DNA of 64,000 nucleotides from Comamonas granuli NBRC 101663 (GCF_000739995.1 NZ_BBJX01000009.1:62001-126000); one strand, 5' to 3'; shown: positions 34,624-42,805, counted from the stretch's first letter. Translations and numbers: made by a program. Notes: a model not told the origin generated them from the sequence alone.

Positions 34624-34672
34624 TGGCACCTGCTGCAGTACCATCGGAAACCACTGCTTTGGGAGCCAGGCC

Positions 34673-35344
34673 ATGTTGGATTTGCCGCTCACTTTTCTGC
34701 AGCGCCCTGCGGCGCCTGCTACGCCCAAGCCCTGGCTGCTGGTGCTGATGCACGGGGTGGGCAGCAATGAGCAGGACCTGTTCGCTCTGGCCGGGCAGTT
34801 CCCGGAGCGCTACTACGTGCTCAGCCTGCGCGCGCCGCACCGCATGGGGCCGGGATCGTTCGCGTGGTACGACTTCTCGCTGGAGCCCGGGGGCACGCGC
34901 CGCATCGACGAGGCGCAGGAGGCCCAGAGCCGTGCGCTGATCGCGCAGACCCTGGAGGCGGCGGCGCACCAGACCGGCATCCCGCCCGAGCGCGTGGTGG
35001 TGGGCGGCTTCAGCCAGGGCGGCACCATGGCGCTGTCCATGCTGCTCACGCGGCCCGAGCTGCTGCTGGGCTGCATCGTCTGGCATGGCCGCCTGCTGAC
35101 CGAGGTGCTGCCCCTGCAAGCCGCGGCCGACGCCTTCCATGGCCGCAAGCTGTGGGTGAGCCACGGCGTGCACGACGACGTGGTGCCGCGCTCCAGCGCG
35201 CAGGCCATTTGCCACCATTTCGACACGCTGCCGGTGTCCGTCACCAGCCGCGAGTTCTCCAGCGCGCACGAGATCCGCCCGTCCGAGCTGGCGCAAACCC
35301 TGGCCTGGCTGGAGGGCCTGTCCACCACGCCCACGGCGTTTTGA
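34673..35344 (+). CDS. Alpha/beta-hydrolase, phospholipase/carboxylesterase family
   Basis: A 223-residue serine hydrolase. LMHGVGSNEQDLF is the oxyanion region, GGFSQGGTMALSML holds the nucleophile Ser in GFSQG, HGVHDDVVP the Asp, and SSAHEIRP the His. This triad order and size match the carboxylesterase/YpfH group (often annotated phospholipase/carboxylesterase). GGAG precedes ATG 34673. The stop abuts the convergent Lrp gene with no gap. Confidence 0.92.
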   Translation: MLDLPLTFLQRPAAPATPKPWLLVLMHGVGSNEQDLFALAGQFPERYYVLSLRAPHRMGPGSFAWYDFSLEPGGTRRIDEAQEAQSRALIAQTLEAAAHQTGIPPERVVVGGFSQGGTMALSMLLTRPELLLGCIVWHGRLLTEVLPLQAAADAFHGRKLWVSHGVHDDVVPRSSAQAICHHFDTLPVSVTSREFSSAHEIRPSELAQTLAWLEGLSTTPTAF

Positions 35345-35818
35345 CTACACCGGCAGCGCCACCGTGCGCTTGACTTCCTTGAGCGAAAAGCTGGTGGAGA
35401 TTTCGCGCACCCCGGGCAGGCTGCGGATGCTGGTGCGCACGAATTCGGCAAAAAACTCCAGGTCGGGCGCCACCACCTCCAGTTGGTAGTCGTAGCGGCC
35501 CGAGAGGTTGTGGCAGGCCAGCACCTGCGGCAAGGCCTGCACTTCGCGCTCGAAGGCGGCGGTGATTTCCGCCGTGTGGTTGTACAGGCCGATCTGCACG
35601 AAGCCGAGCACGCCCAGGCCCACGTGGTGGCGGTCCAGGTGCGCGTGGTAGCCGCTGATGATGCCGCTGTCCTCCAGCTGGCGCACGCGCCGCCAGCAGG
35701 GCGAGGGCGAGAGGTGGACGCGCTCGGCCAGTTCACCGACGGTGGCGCGGCCGTCCTGCTGCAGCGCGCCCAGCAGGGCACGGTCCACGGCATCCAGGGG
35801 GGTGACAGGGTGGGGCAT
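35345..35818 (-). CDS. Lrp/AsnC-family regulator divergent from mdeA
   Basis: A 157-residue Lrp-type regulator. LDAVDRALLGALQQDGRATV, ELAERVHLSPSPCWRRVRQL form the HTH, and a C-terminal RAM domain ends with GVREISTSFSLKEVKRTVAL. Start ATG 35818. It is divergent from mdeA across 133 AT-rich bases that contain GGAAATTAATTCC (35845-35857) and GAAAATTTTC (35888-35897), plausible Lrp-type sites. By position it corresponds to MdeR of Pseudomonas putida, which activates methionine gamma-lyase in response to methionine (established for that system, inferred here). Confidence 0.93.
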   Translation of the reverse strand: MPHPVTPLDAVDRALLGALQQDGRATVGELAERVHLSPSPCWRRVRQLEDSGIISGYHAHLDRHHVGLGVLGFVQIGLYNHTAEITAAFEREVQALPQVLACHNLSGRYDYQLEVVAPDLEFFAEFVRTSIRSLPGVREISTSFSLKEVKRTVALPV

Positions 35819-35951
35819 GGTATGCCTTGATTGGTTTGATTGGAGGAAATTAATTCCAATTTTGCGCGAAATAACCGCGCTAATGGCGAAAATTTTCCAG
35901 TGGTTTTGGCAAACAATTTTGCTCATTCCAACCCCTCCAGGAGACCCCACC
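35819..35951 (+). promoter_or_regulatory. mdeA/lrp divergent control region with AT-rich dyads
   Basis: Markedly AT-rich compared with flanking DNA. Dyads GGAAATTAATTCC (35845-35857) and GAAAATTTTC (35888-35897), centres about 42 bp (four turns) apart, fit cooperative Lrp-octamer binding. AGGAG precedes the mdeA start. Confidence 0.55.
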
Positions 35952-37226
35952 ATGAGCAAGGCCTACGACCACCGCGGCGGTTTTTCCACGCGCGCCATCC
36001 ACTTCGGCTACGACCCGGCCGAGAACCAGGGCGCGCTGGTGCCGCCCATCCACACCTCGGCCACCTGGGTGTTTCCCGACGTGGGCTACGGCGCGCGCTG
36101 CTTTGCGGGCGAGGAAAGCGGCTACATCTACACGCGCATTGCCAACCCCACGCTGGCGCTGCTCGAAGGGCGCCTGGCCAGTCTGGAGCAGGGCGCGGCC
36201 GCGGTGGTCTTCGGCTCGGGCATGGGGGCCATCACGGCCACGCTGTGGTCCATGCTGGAGCCCGGCGACGAGGTGCTGACCGACATGACGCTGTACGGCT
36301 GCACCTTTGCGTTCCTGCACCACGGCCTGGGGCGCTTTGGCGTGGCGGTGCGCCATGTGGACATGACCAACCCGGCCAACGTCGCCGCGGCGCTCAGCGA
36401 CAAGACGCGCGTGGTCTACCTGGAGTCGCCCGCCAACCCCAACATGCGCCTGGCGGACATCGCCGCCATCGCGGCGCTGGCCCATGCCAAGGGCGCCAAG
36501 GTGGTGGTGGACAACACCTACTGCACGCCCTACCTGCAGCAGCCGCTGGTGCTGGGTGCCGATGTGAGCGTGCACTCCGTTACCAAGTACCTGGGCGGCC
36601 ATGGCGACCTGACAGCGGGCGCCGCCGTCTTTGCCGACGCCGAACTGGCCCAGCGCGTGCGCCTGTACGGCCTCAAGGACATGACGGGCGCGGTGATGTC
36701 GGCGCACGACGCGCACCTGGTGATGCGCGGCCTCAAGACCCTGGCGCTGCGCATGGACCGCCACTGCCAGAGCGCGCAAAAGGTGGCCGAGTTCATCGCG
36801 GCGCACCCGGCGGCGGCCGTGGTGCACTTCCCCGGCCTGCCCAGCTTTCCCCAGCACGCGCTGGCCCAGCGGCAGATGCGCCAGATGGGCGGCATGATCG
36901 CCTTCGAGCTGCACGGCGGCCTGCCGGCCGGTGTGCGCTTCATGGACGCGCTGCGCCTGGTGACGCGCGCCGTGAGCCTGGGCGACGGCGAGTCCCTGGC
37001 CCAGCACCCGGCCAGCATGACGCATTCCACCTACACGCCCGAAGAGCGCGCCGCGCACGGCATCTCCGAGGGGCTGGTGCGCCTGTCGGTGGGCCTGGAG
37101 GACGTGGAGGACATCCTGGCCGACGTGGGCCAGGCCCTCGACCTGGTGCAGGCCCTGGGCTTCAGCCGCGCCCAGCCTGGGGCGGCTGCGGCAACGGCAG
37201 CGCCGTCTTGTAGCGCACCTGCTTGA
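35952..37226 (+). CDS. mdeA: Methionine gamma-lyase
   Basis: A 424-residue PLP enzyme of the Cys/Met metabolism family, splitting L-methionine into 2-oxobutanoate, methanethiol and ammonia. DMTLYGCTFAFLHHGLGRFG contains Y115 and C117, equivalent to the Tyr and the diagnostic Cys of Pseudomonas MGL; SVHSVTKYLGGHGDLTAG holds the PLP Lys K212; YIYTRIANPTL is the phosphate-binding Tyr-Arg region. The Cys separates it from cystathionine gamma-synthase/lyase. The last 20 residues are a low-complexity Ala/Pro tail, and the gene overlaps the convergent second Lrp gene by 65 bp. The product 2-oxobutanoate would be oxidised by the mdeB gene downstream. Confidence 0.92.
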   Translation: MSKAYDHRGGFSTRAIHFGYDPAENQGALVPPIHTSATWVFPDVGYGARCFAGEESGYIYTRIANPTLALLEGRLASLEQGAAAVVFGSGMGAITATLWSMLEPGDEVLTDMTLYGCTFAFLHHGLGRFGVAVRHVDMTNPANVAAALSDKTRVVYLESPANPNMRLADIAAIAALAHAKGAKVVVDNTYCTPYLQQPLVLGADVSVHSVTKYLGGHGDLTAGAAVFADAELAQRVRLYGLKDMTGAVMSAHDAHLVMRGLKTLALRMDRHCQSAQKVAEFIAAHPAAAVVHFPGLPSFPQHALAQRQMRQMGGMIAFELHGGLPAGVRFMDALRLVTRAVSLGDGESLAQHPASMTHSTYTPEERAAHGISEGLVRLSVGLEDVEDILADVGQALDLVQALGFSRAQPGAAAATAAPSCSAPA

Positions 37227-37647
37227 GGGCGAAGCTGGAGCGGATCTTCTCCACCCCCGGGATGGGCGAGAGCCGCTCCAGGATGAGCTTTTCCAGCGCC
37301 GCCATGTCGGCCACGGCCACGCGCAGCAGGTAGTCGCTGTCGCCGGTCATGAGGTAGCACTCCATCACCTCGTCCTGCTCGGCGATGCGCTGCTCGAAGC
37401 CGGCCAGGGCTGCCTTGCTCTGCGTCTTGAGGCTGACGCTGATGAACACATTGAGCCCCAGGCCCAGCGCGGCGGCGTTGGCCAGCGCCACGTAGCGGCT
37501 GATGACGCCCGCGGCCTCCAGCGCCTTCACGCGCGCCAGGCAGGGCGAGGGCGAGAGATGCACGCGCCGCGCCAGCTCCACGTTGGAGAGCGCGCCGTCG
37601 GCCTGCAGTTCGGCCAGTATGCGCAGGTCGATGGCGTCAAGCTTCAT
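37162..37647 (-). CDS. Second Lrp/AsnC-family regulator, divergent from mdeB
   Basis: A 161-residue Lrp-type regulator. MKLDAIDLRILAELQADGAL and LARRVHLSPSPCLARVKALE are the HTH, with a RAM domain ending VEKIRSSFALKQVRYKTALP. It overlaps the end of mdeA in the antisense direction by 65 bp, and its ATG at 37647 lies 102 bp from the divergent mdeB start. It probably regulates mdeB and perhaps mdeA. The two regulators are paralogous but clearly distinct in the C-terminal domain. Confidence 0.93.
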   Translation of the reverse strand: MKLDAIDLRILAELQADGALSNVELARRVHLSPSPCLARVKALEAAGVISRYVALANAAALGLGLNVFISVSLKTQSKAALAGFEQRIAEQDEVMECYLMTGDSDYLLRVAVADMAALEKLILERLSPIPGVEKIRSSFALKQVRYKTALPLPQPPQAGRG

Positions 37648-37749
37648 ATGCTGAAAAAAGCGTTTTGGTCAGTATTTCATGCTGCTGTTTGCTGATTTTG
37701 CCCGCAAAACGGCAGCCCATTTTGCTTGTCAAGGAATAGAGTGGCAGCC
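37648..37749 (+). promoter_or_regulatory. mdeB/lrp2 divergent control region
   Basis: AT-rich gap with TTTTG-CCCG-CAAAA dyad (37696-37709), a possible Lrp-type half-site pair. AAGGA at 37731-37735 could serve a GTG start at 37741 (5 nt) or the ATG at 37750 (14 nt). Confidence 0.45.
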
Positions 37750-40410
37750 ATGAACGCACCCACGCCCCTGTCCGCCCTGGCCCCTGCCGAGGGCCTGCCC
37801 GACACCGACCCCCAGGAGACCGCCGAGTGGCGCGAGGCCTTCCTGGCCCTCGTGGCCACCGCAGGCCCCGAGCGCGCGCGCTTCCTGCTCGACGAGCTCG
37901 CGCGCCTGGCGCGCGCCCAGCGCGTGGGCTGGCAGCCGGGCCTGAACACGCCCTATGTGAACACCGTGGCCGTGCAGGACCAGGGCGTGTTCCCCGGCGA
38001 CCTGGCCGTGGAAGAGCGGCTCGCGTCCATCATGCGCTGGAACGCGCTGGCCATGGTGGTGCGCGCCAACCAGGCCTATGGCGAGCTGGGCGGCCACATC
38101 GCCAGCTACGCCAGCGCGGCGGATCTGTTCGAGACCGGCTTCAACCATTTCTTCCACGCCCGCGAGGGCCTGGGCGCGGGCCAGCACCGCGGCGATCTGG
38201 TGTTCTTCCAGCCGCACAGCGCGCCCGGCGTGTACGCGCGTGCCTTCCTCGAAGGGCGCCTCTCCGAGCAGGACCTGATGCACTACCGCCAGGAAATCAC
38301 CGCGCCCAGCGTGGGCGCGCGCGGCCTCTCCAGCTACCCGCACCCCTGGCTCATGCCCGACTTCTGGCAGTTCCCCACGGGCTCCATGGGCATCGGCCCC
38401 ATCAGCAGCATCTACCACGCGCGCTTCATGCGCTACCTCACGCACCGCAACCTGCTCGACTGCACGGGCCGCAAGGTGTGGGGCGTGTTCGGCGACGGCG
38501 AGATGGACGAACCCGAGAGCATGAGTGCGCTGACGCTGGCCGCGCGCGAGGGCCTGGACAACCTCGTCTGGGTGGTCAACTGCAACCTGCAGCGCCTGGA
38601 CGGCCCGGTGCGCGGCAACGGCCGCATCATCGACGAGCTGGAGCGCCTGTTCGCTGGCGCGGGCTGGAACGTGGTCAAGCTGGTCTGGGGCAGCGACTGG
38701 GACGGCCTGTTCGCCCGCGACCTCACAGGCGCGCTGGTGCGCACGCTCGAAGGCACGGTGGACGGGCAGATGCAGACCTTCGCCGCCAAGGACGGGCGCT
38801 ACAACCGTGACAACTTCTTCGGCCAGAACCCCGAGCTGGCCGCGCTGGCCCAGGGCATGACGGACGAGCAGATCGACCGCCTCAAGCGCGGCGGCCACGA
38901 CCTGGTGAAGATCCACGCCGCCTACGCCGCCGCCGCCGCCCACCAGGGCCAGCCCACGGTGATCCTGGCGCACACCAAGAAGGGCTACGGCATGGGTCAG
39001 GCCGGCCAGGGCAAGATGACCACGCACAGCCAGAAGAAGCTGGACGATGGCGACCTCATCGAGTTCCGCAACCGCTTCAACCTGCCTTTGAGCGACGCGC
39101 AGGCCACTGGCCTGGCCTTCTACAAGCCACAGGAGGACAGCGCCGAGATGCAGTACCTGCGCCGCCACCGCCAGGCTTTGGGCGGCTACCTTCCCCGGCG
39201 CGAGACGGTGTGCGAGGCGCTGCCCGTGCCGCCCCTCGCCAGCTACGCGCAGTTCGCGCTGGCGGCCGATGGCAAGGAGATGAGCACCACCATGGCCTTC
39301 GTGCGCATGCTGGGCACGCTGCTGAAAGATGGGCAACTCGGCCCGCGCATCGTGCCCATCGTGGCCGACGAGGCACGCACCTTTGGCATGGCCAACCTGT
39401 TCAAGCAGGTCGGCATCTACAGCAGCGTGGGCCAGCGCTACGCGCCCGAGGACATCGGCTCGGTGCTGAGCTACCGCGAGGCGCTGGACGGCCAGATCTT
39501 GGAAGAAGGCATCAGCGAAGCGGGTGCGATTGCGAGCTGGACGGCGGCGGCCACCAGCTACAGCGTGCACGGCCTGGCCATGCTGCCGTTCTACATCTAC
39601 TACTCCATGTTCGGCTTCCAGCGCGTGGGCGACGCCATCTGGGCCGCCGCCGACCAGCGCGCGCGCGGCTTTTTGCTGGGCGCCACCTCGGGGCGTACCA
39701 CGCTGGGCGGCGAGGGCCTGCAGCACCAGGACGGCAGCAGCCACCTCGTGGCCGCCACCATCCCCAACTGCAAGGCCTACGACCCGGCCTTCGCGGGCGA
39801 GATGGCCGTCATCATCGACGCCGGCATGCGCGAGATGGTGACCGAGCAGCGCGATGTGTTCTATTACGTCACGCTGATGAACGAGAACTACGCCCAGCCC
39901 GACCTGCCACCCGGCGCGCACGAGGGCGTGCTGCGCGGGTGCTATATCTTCAATAGCTACCCGCGCTTGTCGGGTGGGCGTCAGAGCCCTTTTTCATCTG
40001 AAAAATCCGTGACCCTGCTGGGCTCCGGCGCCATCCTCACCGAGGTCATCAAAGCCGCCGCGCTGCTGGCCGCCGAGGGCATTGCCGCCACCGTGGTCAG
40101 CGTGACGAGCTGGAGCGAACTGGCGCGCGACGGCCAGGCCTGCGAGGCGCGCCTGCTGGCGGGCGAGCCGGCCCCCGGCACGCCCTGGATTGCCCAGGTG
40201 CTGCAGGCCACGCAGGGCCCGGTGGTCGCCGCCACCGACTATGTGCGCGCCGTGCCCGAGACCGTGCGCGCCTTCCTGCCGCCGGGGCGGCGCTTAGTCA
40301 CGCTGGGGACGGACGGCTTCGGCTGCAGCGACACGCGGGCTGCGCTGCGCAGCCACTTCGGCGTGGATGCGGCGCACATCGCCCAGGCCGCGCGCCACCT
40401 GGTGGCTTAG
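37750..40410 (+). CDS. mdeB: AceE-type 2-oxoacid dehydrogenase E1 (probable 2-oxobutanoate dehydrogenase, mdeB-like)
   Basis: An 886-residue homodimeric E1, TPP-dependent. GDGEMDEPESMSAL with WVVNCNLQRLDGPV is the GDG...N TPP motif, and QRYAPEDIGSVLSYREALDG and SGRTTLGGEGLQHQDGSSHL are typical of AceE. Adjacency to mdeA and an Lrp gene makes a 2-oxobutanoate dehydrogenase more likely than the housekeeping pyruvate enzyme, as in P. putida mdeB; no E2/E3 genes follow. Residues about 730-753 (GCYIFNSYPRLSGG...) derive from a dispersed palindromic repeat read antisense and in frame. Start ATG 37750; GTG 37741 is an alternative with better ribosome-site spacing. The MITE-like hairpin begins right after the stop. 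Confidence 0.88.
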   Translation: MNAPTPLSALAPAEGLPDTDPQETAEWREAFLALVATAGPERARFLLDELARLARAQRVGWQPGLNTPYVNTVAVQDQGVFPGDLAVEERLASIMRWNALAMVVRANQAYGELGGHIASYASAADLFETGFNHFFHAREGLGAGQHRGDLVFFQPHSAPGVYARAFLEGRLSEQDLMHYRQEITAPSVGARGLSSYPHPWLMPDFWQFPTGSMGIGPISSIYHARFMRYLTHRNLLDCTGRKVWGVFGDGEMDEPESMSALTLAAREGLDNLVWVVNCNLQRLDGPVRGNGRIIDELERLFAGAGWNVVKLVWGSDWDGLFARDLTGALVRTLEGTVDGQMQTFAAKDGRYNRDNFFGQNPELAALAQGMTDEQIDRLKRGGHDLVKIHAAYAAAAAHQGQPTVILAHTKKGYGMGQAGQGKMTTHSQKKLDDGDLIEFRNRFNLPLSDAQATGLAFYKPQEDSAEMQYLRRHRQALGGYLPRRETVCEALPVPPLASYAQFALAADGKEMSTTMAFVRMLGTLLKDGQLGPRIVPIVADEARTFGMANLFKQVGIYSSVGQRYAPEDIGSVLSYREALDGQILEEGISEAGAIASWTAAATSYSVHGLAMLPFYIYYSMFGFQRVGDAIWAAADQRARGFLLGATSGRTTLGGEGLQHQDGSSHLVAATIPNCKAYDPAFAGEMAVIIDAGMREMVTEQRDVFYYVTLMNENYAQPDLPPGAHEGVLRGCYIFNSYPRLSGGRQSPFSSEKSVTLLGSGAILTEVIKAAALLAAEGIAATVVSVTSWSELARDGQACEARLLAGEPAPGTPWIAQVLQATQGPVVAATDYVRAVPETVRAFLPPGRRLVTLGTDGFGCSDTRAALRSHFGVDAAHIAQAARHLVA
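39939..40008 (-). repeat. Dispersed palindromic repeat, copy 9, in frame inside mdeB
   Basis: Read on the minus strand: GATTTTTCAGATGAAAAAGG, CTCTGACGCCCACCCGACAA, GCGCGGGTAGCTATTGAAGA, TATAGCA. It agrees with the family at both ends and contributes about 23 codons to mdeB without stop. Confidence 0.8.
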
Positions 40411-40496
40411 GGCGACGCTGAATAGGTCCCTGTGATGGCGCGCGCCCGGCTTTGGGATGGGATGCGCGGCGCGCGAGGGACTTGTTCAGCGTTGCC
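40411..40496. mobile_element. 86-bp hairpin/MITE-like element between mdeB and ybiB
   Basis: Terminal inverted repeats GGCGACGCTGAATAGGTCCC (left) and, reverse-complemented right end, GGCAACGCTGAACAAGTCCC: 17 of 20 match, and all three differences are G-U pairs in RNA. Inner CGCGCGCC arms extend the hairpin. It starts one base after the mdeB stop and ends one base before the ybiB stop, exactly filling a convergent gap. It could be a MITE or IS-end derivative acting as a two-way terminator. Confidence 0.6.
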
Positions 40497-41414
40497 TCAG
40501 CGCATCTGCCGCGCCAGCGCCACGATGTGCTGCACCTGCAGCGCCACGGGGGCTGGCACCGGCGCCTCGCCCTGCAGCACGGCGCGGGTATAGGCCGCGG
40601 TGCTGGCCGCGCCGATGTCGGTGGGCAGGGCGGGCACGCTGGCGAGCGGGCCGCCCTGGGCCTCCTGCATGCGCTGGGCCTGGCCGTACAGGTAGGCGTC
40701 CATTTGCGGGGTGCGGCGTGCATCGGCCACGGGTTCGCCCTCGGTGCCGCGCAGCAGCAGGGCGCAGGCGCCGGTCAGCGCCAGGGTAGCCGCCATGGAT
40801 TGCGCGTATTCGGGGTGGGTGTAGCTGCCGACGACGATGCTGTGCGCCCCTGCGGGCACCAGCGGGTCCAGCAGCTTGACCAGGCTGTGCGCGCTGTTGC
40901 GCAGGCCCAGCACGCGGCGTACCTGCAGCAAGCGCTCCAGGCCGGGGCACAGCAACGCCGTGGGCGCATAGGCCACGCTGCCCGCGGCCACGGCCTGCGG
41001 CTGCGCCAGGGCCTCGACGCCCAGGGCGGCCAGCACCTCGGCGCTGCTGGCGCGGCGCTCTTCGGTGGCCGTGCCGTGCACCAGCACGGCCAGGCCCTCG
41101 CGCGCCAGCAGCAGAGCCAGCAGCGGCGTGAGCAGGGGGAGCTTGCGCGCGCCGTTGTAGCTGGGCAGCACCACCAGGGGGGCGGTGCTGGCAGGCAGGT
41201 GCGGCAGGCGCTGGTGGATGGCGTCGAGAAAGCCGGCCATTTCCTCGGGCGTTTCGCCCTTGATGCGCATGGCCAGGCAGAAGGCGCCCACTTCGAGGTC
41301 GCTCACGGCGCCGTCGAGCACCTGGCCCAGCAGGTCGGCGGCCTGGGTGCGGTCGAGGGCGCGCGCGCCCTCCTTGCCGCGGCCTATGTCCTTGAGGTAA
41401 TGGCGAATGCCCAT
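40497..41414 (-). CDS. ybiB: YbiB-type DNA-binding protein (anthranilate phosphoribosyltransferase fold)
   Basis: A 305-residue protein of the NP-II/TrpD2 family. MGIRHYLKDIGRGKEGARAL, GAFCLAMRIKGETPEEMAGF and DAIHQRLPHLP resemble anthranilate phosphoribosyltransferase, but PRPP-binding residues are altered (VLPSYNGARKLPLLTPLLAL), as in E. coli YbiB, which binds DNA non-specifically and is LexA-regulated there. Start ATG 41414 gives the normal N-terminus. It converges on mdeB with the hairpin element between. No SOS box was identified upstream. Confidence 0.85.
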   Translation of the reverse strand: MGIRHYLKDIGRGKEGARALDRTQAADLLGQVLDGAVSDLEVGAFCLAMRIKGETPEEMAGFLDAIHQRLPHLPASTAPLVVLPSYNGARKLPLLTPLLALLLAREGLAVLVHGTATEERRASSAEVLAALGVEALAQPQAVAAGSVAYAPTALLCPGLERLLQVRRVLGLRNSAHSLVKLLDPLVPAGAHSIVVGSYTHPEYAQSMAATLALTGACALLLRGTEGEPVADARRTPQMDAYLYGQAQRMQEAQGGPLASVPALPTDIGAASTAAYTRAVLQGEAPVPAPVALQVQHIVALARQMR

Positions 41415-41522
41415 GGATAGCTGTGTGTTGGCTGCAGGGCCGGCCATTGTGCAGCAATCGGTAGCCATCCAAGCAAGTGGTACGCCGCCAAAACGCCCGG
41501 CCCGCAGGCGGACCTGCGGGCC

Positions 41523-41533
41523 GGGGGGGGGGG
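41523..41533 (+). repeat. Homopolymeric tract of eleven G
   Basis: Eleven consecutive G in the 180-bp gap between the divergently placed ybiB start and the DUF4148 stop. Long enough for slipped-strand variation or for a sequencing length error. Confidence 0.85.
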
Positions 41534-41594
41534 CGCCTGGCGGAGCCGCGCCGGGGTGCGCCGAGATGCGCCCGGGAGGCGGGCGCTGGGCCGA

Positions 41595-41891
41595 TCAGCT
41601 CAGTTCGCCCAGGGCGATGCGGTGTGCGCGGGCAGCGATGGCGCCTTCGTTGCGCACGGCAGGGCGCTCCTGGGTGCTGGCGGCGGCAGCGGCGTGGTCG
41701 GCCACAGGGCCGCGGGCGAACTGGGGCAGCGCCTTCTGGCCTTCGGCGCGCACATCGGTGCGGTTGCGCACGGATTGCACCTTGGCTTCGAAGTCGGTGC
41801 CGTACAGGTCGCCGTTGAGTTCAGCGGCCTGGGCGCCCAGCGTGGCGAAAGCGGAGAGGGCGGCGATAGCGAGGATGCGTGCGTTTTGCAT
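41595..41891 (-). CDS. DUF4148 domain protein, exported
   Basis: A 98-residue protein with a signal peptide (MQNARILAIAALSAFATLGA, cleavage near AQA-AEL at 22). The mature part is short, with NGDLYGTDFEAKVQSVRNRT then EGQKALPQFARGPVADHAAA, features of the small exported DUF4148 family abundant in Burkholderiales. AAGGAA precedes ATG 41891. Periplasmic location expected; role unknown. Confidence 0.8.
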   Translation of the reverse strand: MQNARILAIAALSAFATLGAQAAELNGDLYGTDFEAKVQSVRNRTDVRAEGQKALPQFARGPVADHAAAAASTQERPAVRNEGAIAARAHRIALGELS

Positions 41892-42218
41892 GATGTTTTC
41901 CTTGGTCAAAAGTCACTTGTCAAAGTGCTCCTGCAAAGGCTTGGGGGTGCTTGCGGGAGCGGTGTCGGTGAGGGCGGTGTGTGTTTGCGTCTCATCGATG
42001 GGGAGACTGTATTCCTCATCCGCCTGCAAAAAAACCGCCTGGTCGCGAATTGACCATTTCGTTTATAGAAATAATCTACGGTGCTGGCACGGGCGCGGCG
42101 GGCCCGGGGTGTTGCGCCGTGGCACCTGACGGCGTGCGCGGGGCGCGGCATGGGTTGCTTTCCGCCGAAGGATGGGCTGAAATGGGCTGGTCCAAGACCC
42201 CGTGCACAAGGAGGCAGC
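41892..42218 (+). promoter_or_regulatory. Divergent intergenic region with sigma-70 promoter for the CBS gene
   Basis: 327 bp without a convincing gene. TTGACC (42050-42055), 16-bp spacer, TAATCT (42072-42077) is a good promoter reading right, implying a leader of about 135 nt. AGGAG at 42208-42212 serves the CBS gene. Nothing else recognised; a short frame on the plus strand from 42081 merely extends the CBS gene upstream. Confidence 0.5.
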
Positions 42219-42656
42219 ATGACCAGCGTTGCAGAAATCCTCAAATCCAAGCCCGATGCCAGCGTGCACAGCGTGGCCCCCGGCGACACCGTGTTCCAGG
42301 CCCTGCGCACCATGGCCGACAAGGACGTGGGTGCCCTGCTGGTGCTCGAGGCCGGGGCCATCGTCGGCATCTTCACCGAGCGCGACTACGCCCGCCGCCT
42401 GGCCCTGCAGGGCCGGCCCTCCATGAGCACGCCCGTGCGCGACGTGATGACGTCCACCGTGCTGTGCGTGCGCTCCACGCAGACCAGCGAGCAGTGCATG
42501 CAGATCATGACAGGCAAGCGCCTGCGCCACCTGCCCGTGGTGGACGATGGCCGCCTGCTGGGCATGATCTCCATTGGCGACCTGGTCAAGGACATCATCT
42601 CCGAGCAGCAGTTCATCATCGAGCAGCTGGAGCACTACATCGCCGGCCGGCGCTGA
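42219..42656 (+). CDS. Tandem CBS-domain protein
   Basis: A 145-residue protein made of two CBS domains: SVHSVAPGDTVFQALRTMAD, VGALLVLEAGAIVGIFTERD (first, about 15-60) and VLCVRSTQTSEQCMQIMTGK, HLPVVDDGRLLGMISIGDLV (second, about 82-125). It ends with IISEQQFIIEQLEHYIAGRR, a C-terminal helix common in this stand-alone group. CBS pairs bind adenine nucleotides and often regulate partner enzymes; no partner is coded adjacent. ATG 42219 has AGGAG seven bases upstream. Cytosolic. Confidence 0.93.
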   Translation: MTSVAEILKSKPDASVHSVAPGDTVFQALRTMADKDVGALLVLEAGAIVGIFTERDYARRLALQGRPSMSTPVRDVMTSTVLCVRSTQTSEQCMQIMTGKRLRHLPVVDDGRLLGMISIGDLVKDIISEQQFIIEQLEHYIAGRR

Positions 42657-42805
42657 GTGTGCGCGGACGCGAGTCCGTGCCGCCCGTCCGCTCGGGGTGG
42701 GCTTGCGGGCATGGATAATTGCTTATGCAAGGGCTTACCCGGTGGTTTTTCGCGGGGAGCTCCGTTATACCCGCCGCATCGTAACGATTTGCACGGAGTG
42801 ATTTC

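Noticed and set aside
37750-40410. Gene considered as the housekeeping aceE of pyruvate dehydrogenase
   Set aside because: There is no aceF or lpd downstream, and it is flanked by an Lrp gene and mdeA; the housekeeping role is not excluded but is less likely.
42081-42218. N-terminal extension of the CBS protein frame
   Set aside because: It lies in the promoter leader, has no match to CBS proteins, and AGGAG supports ATG 42219.
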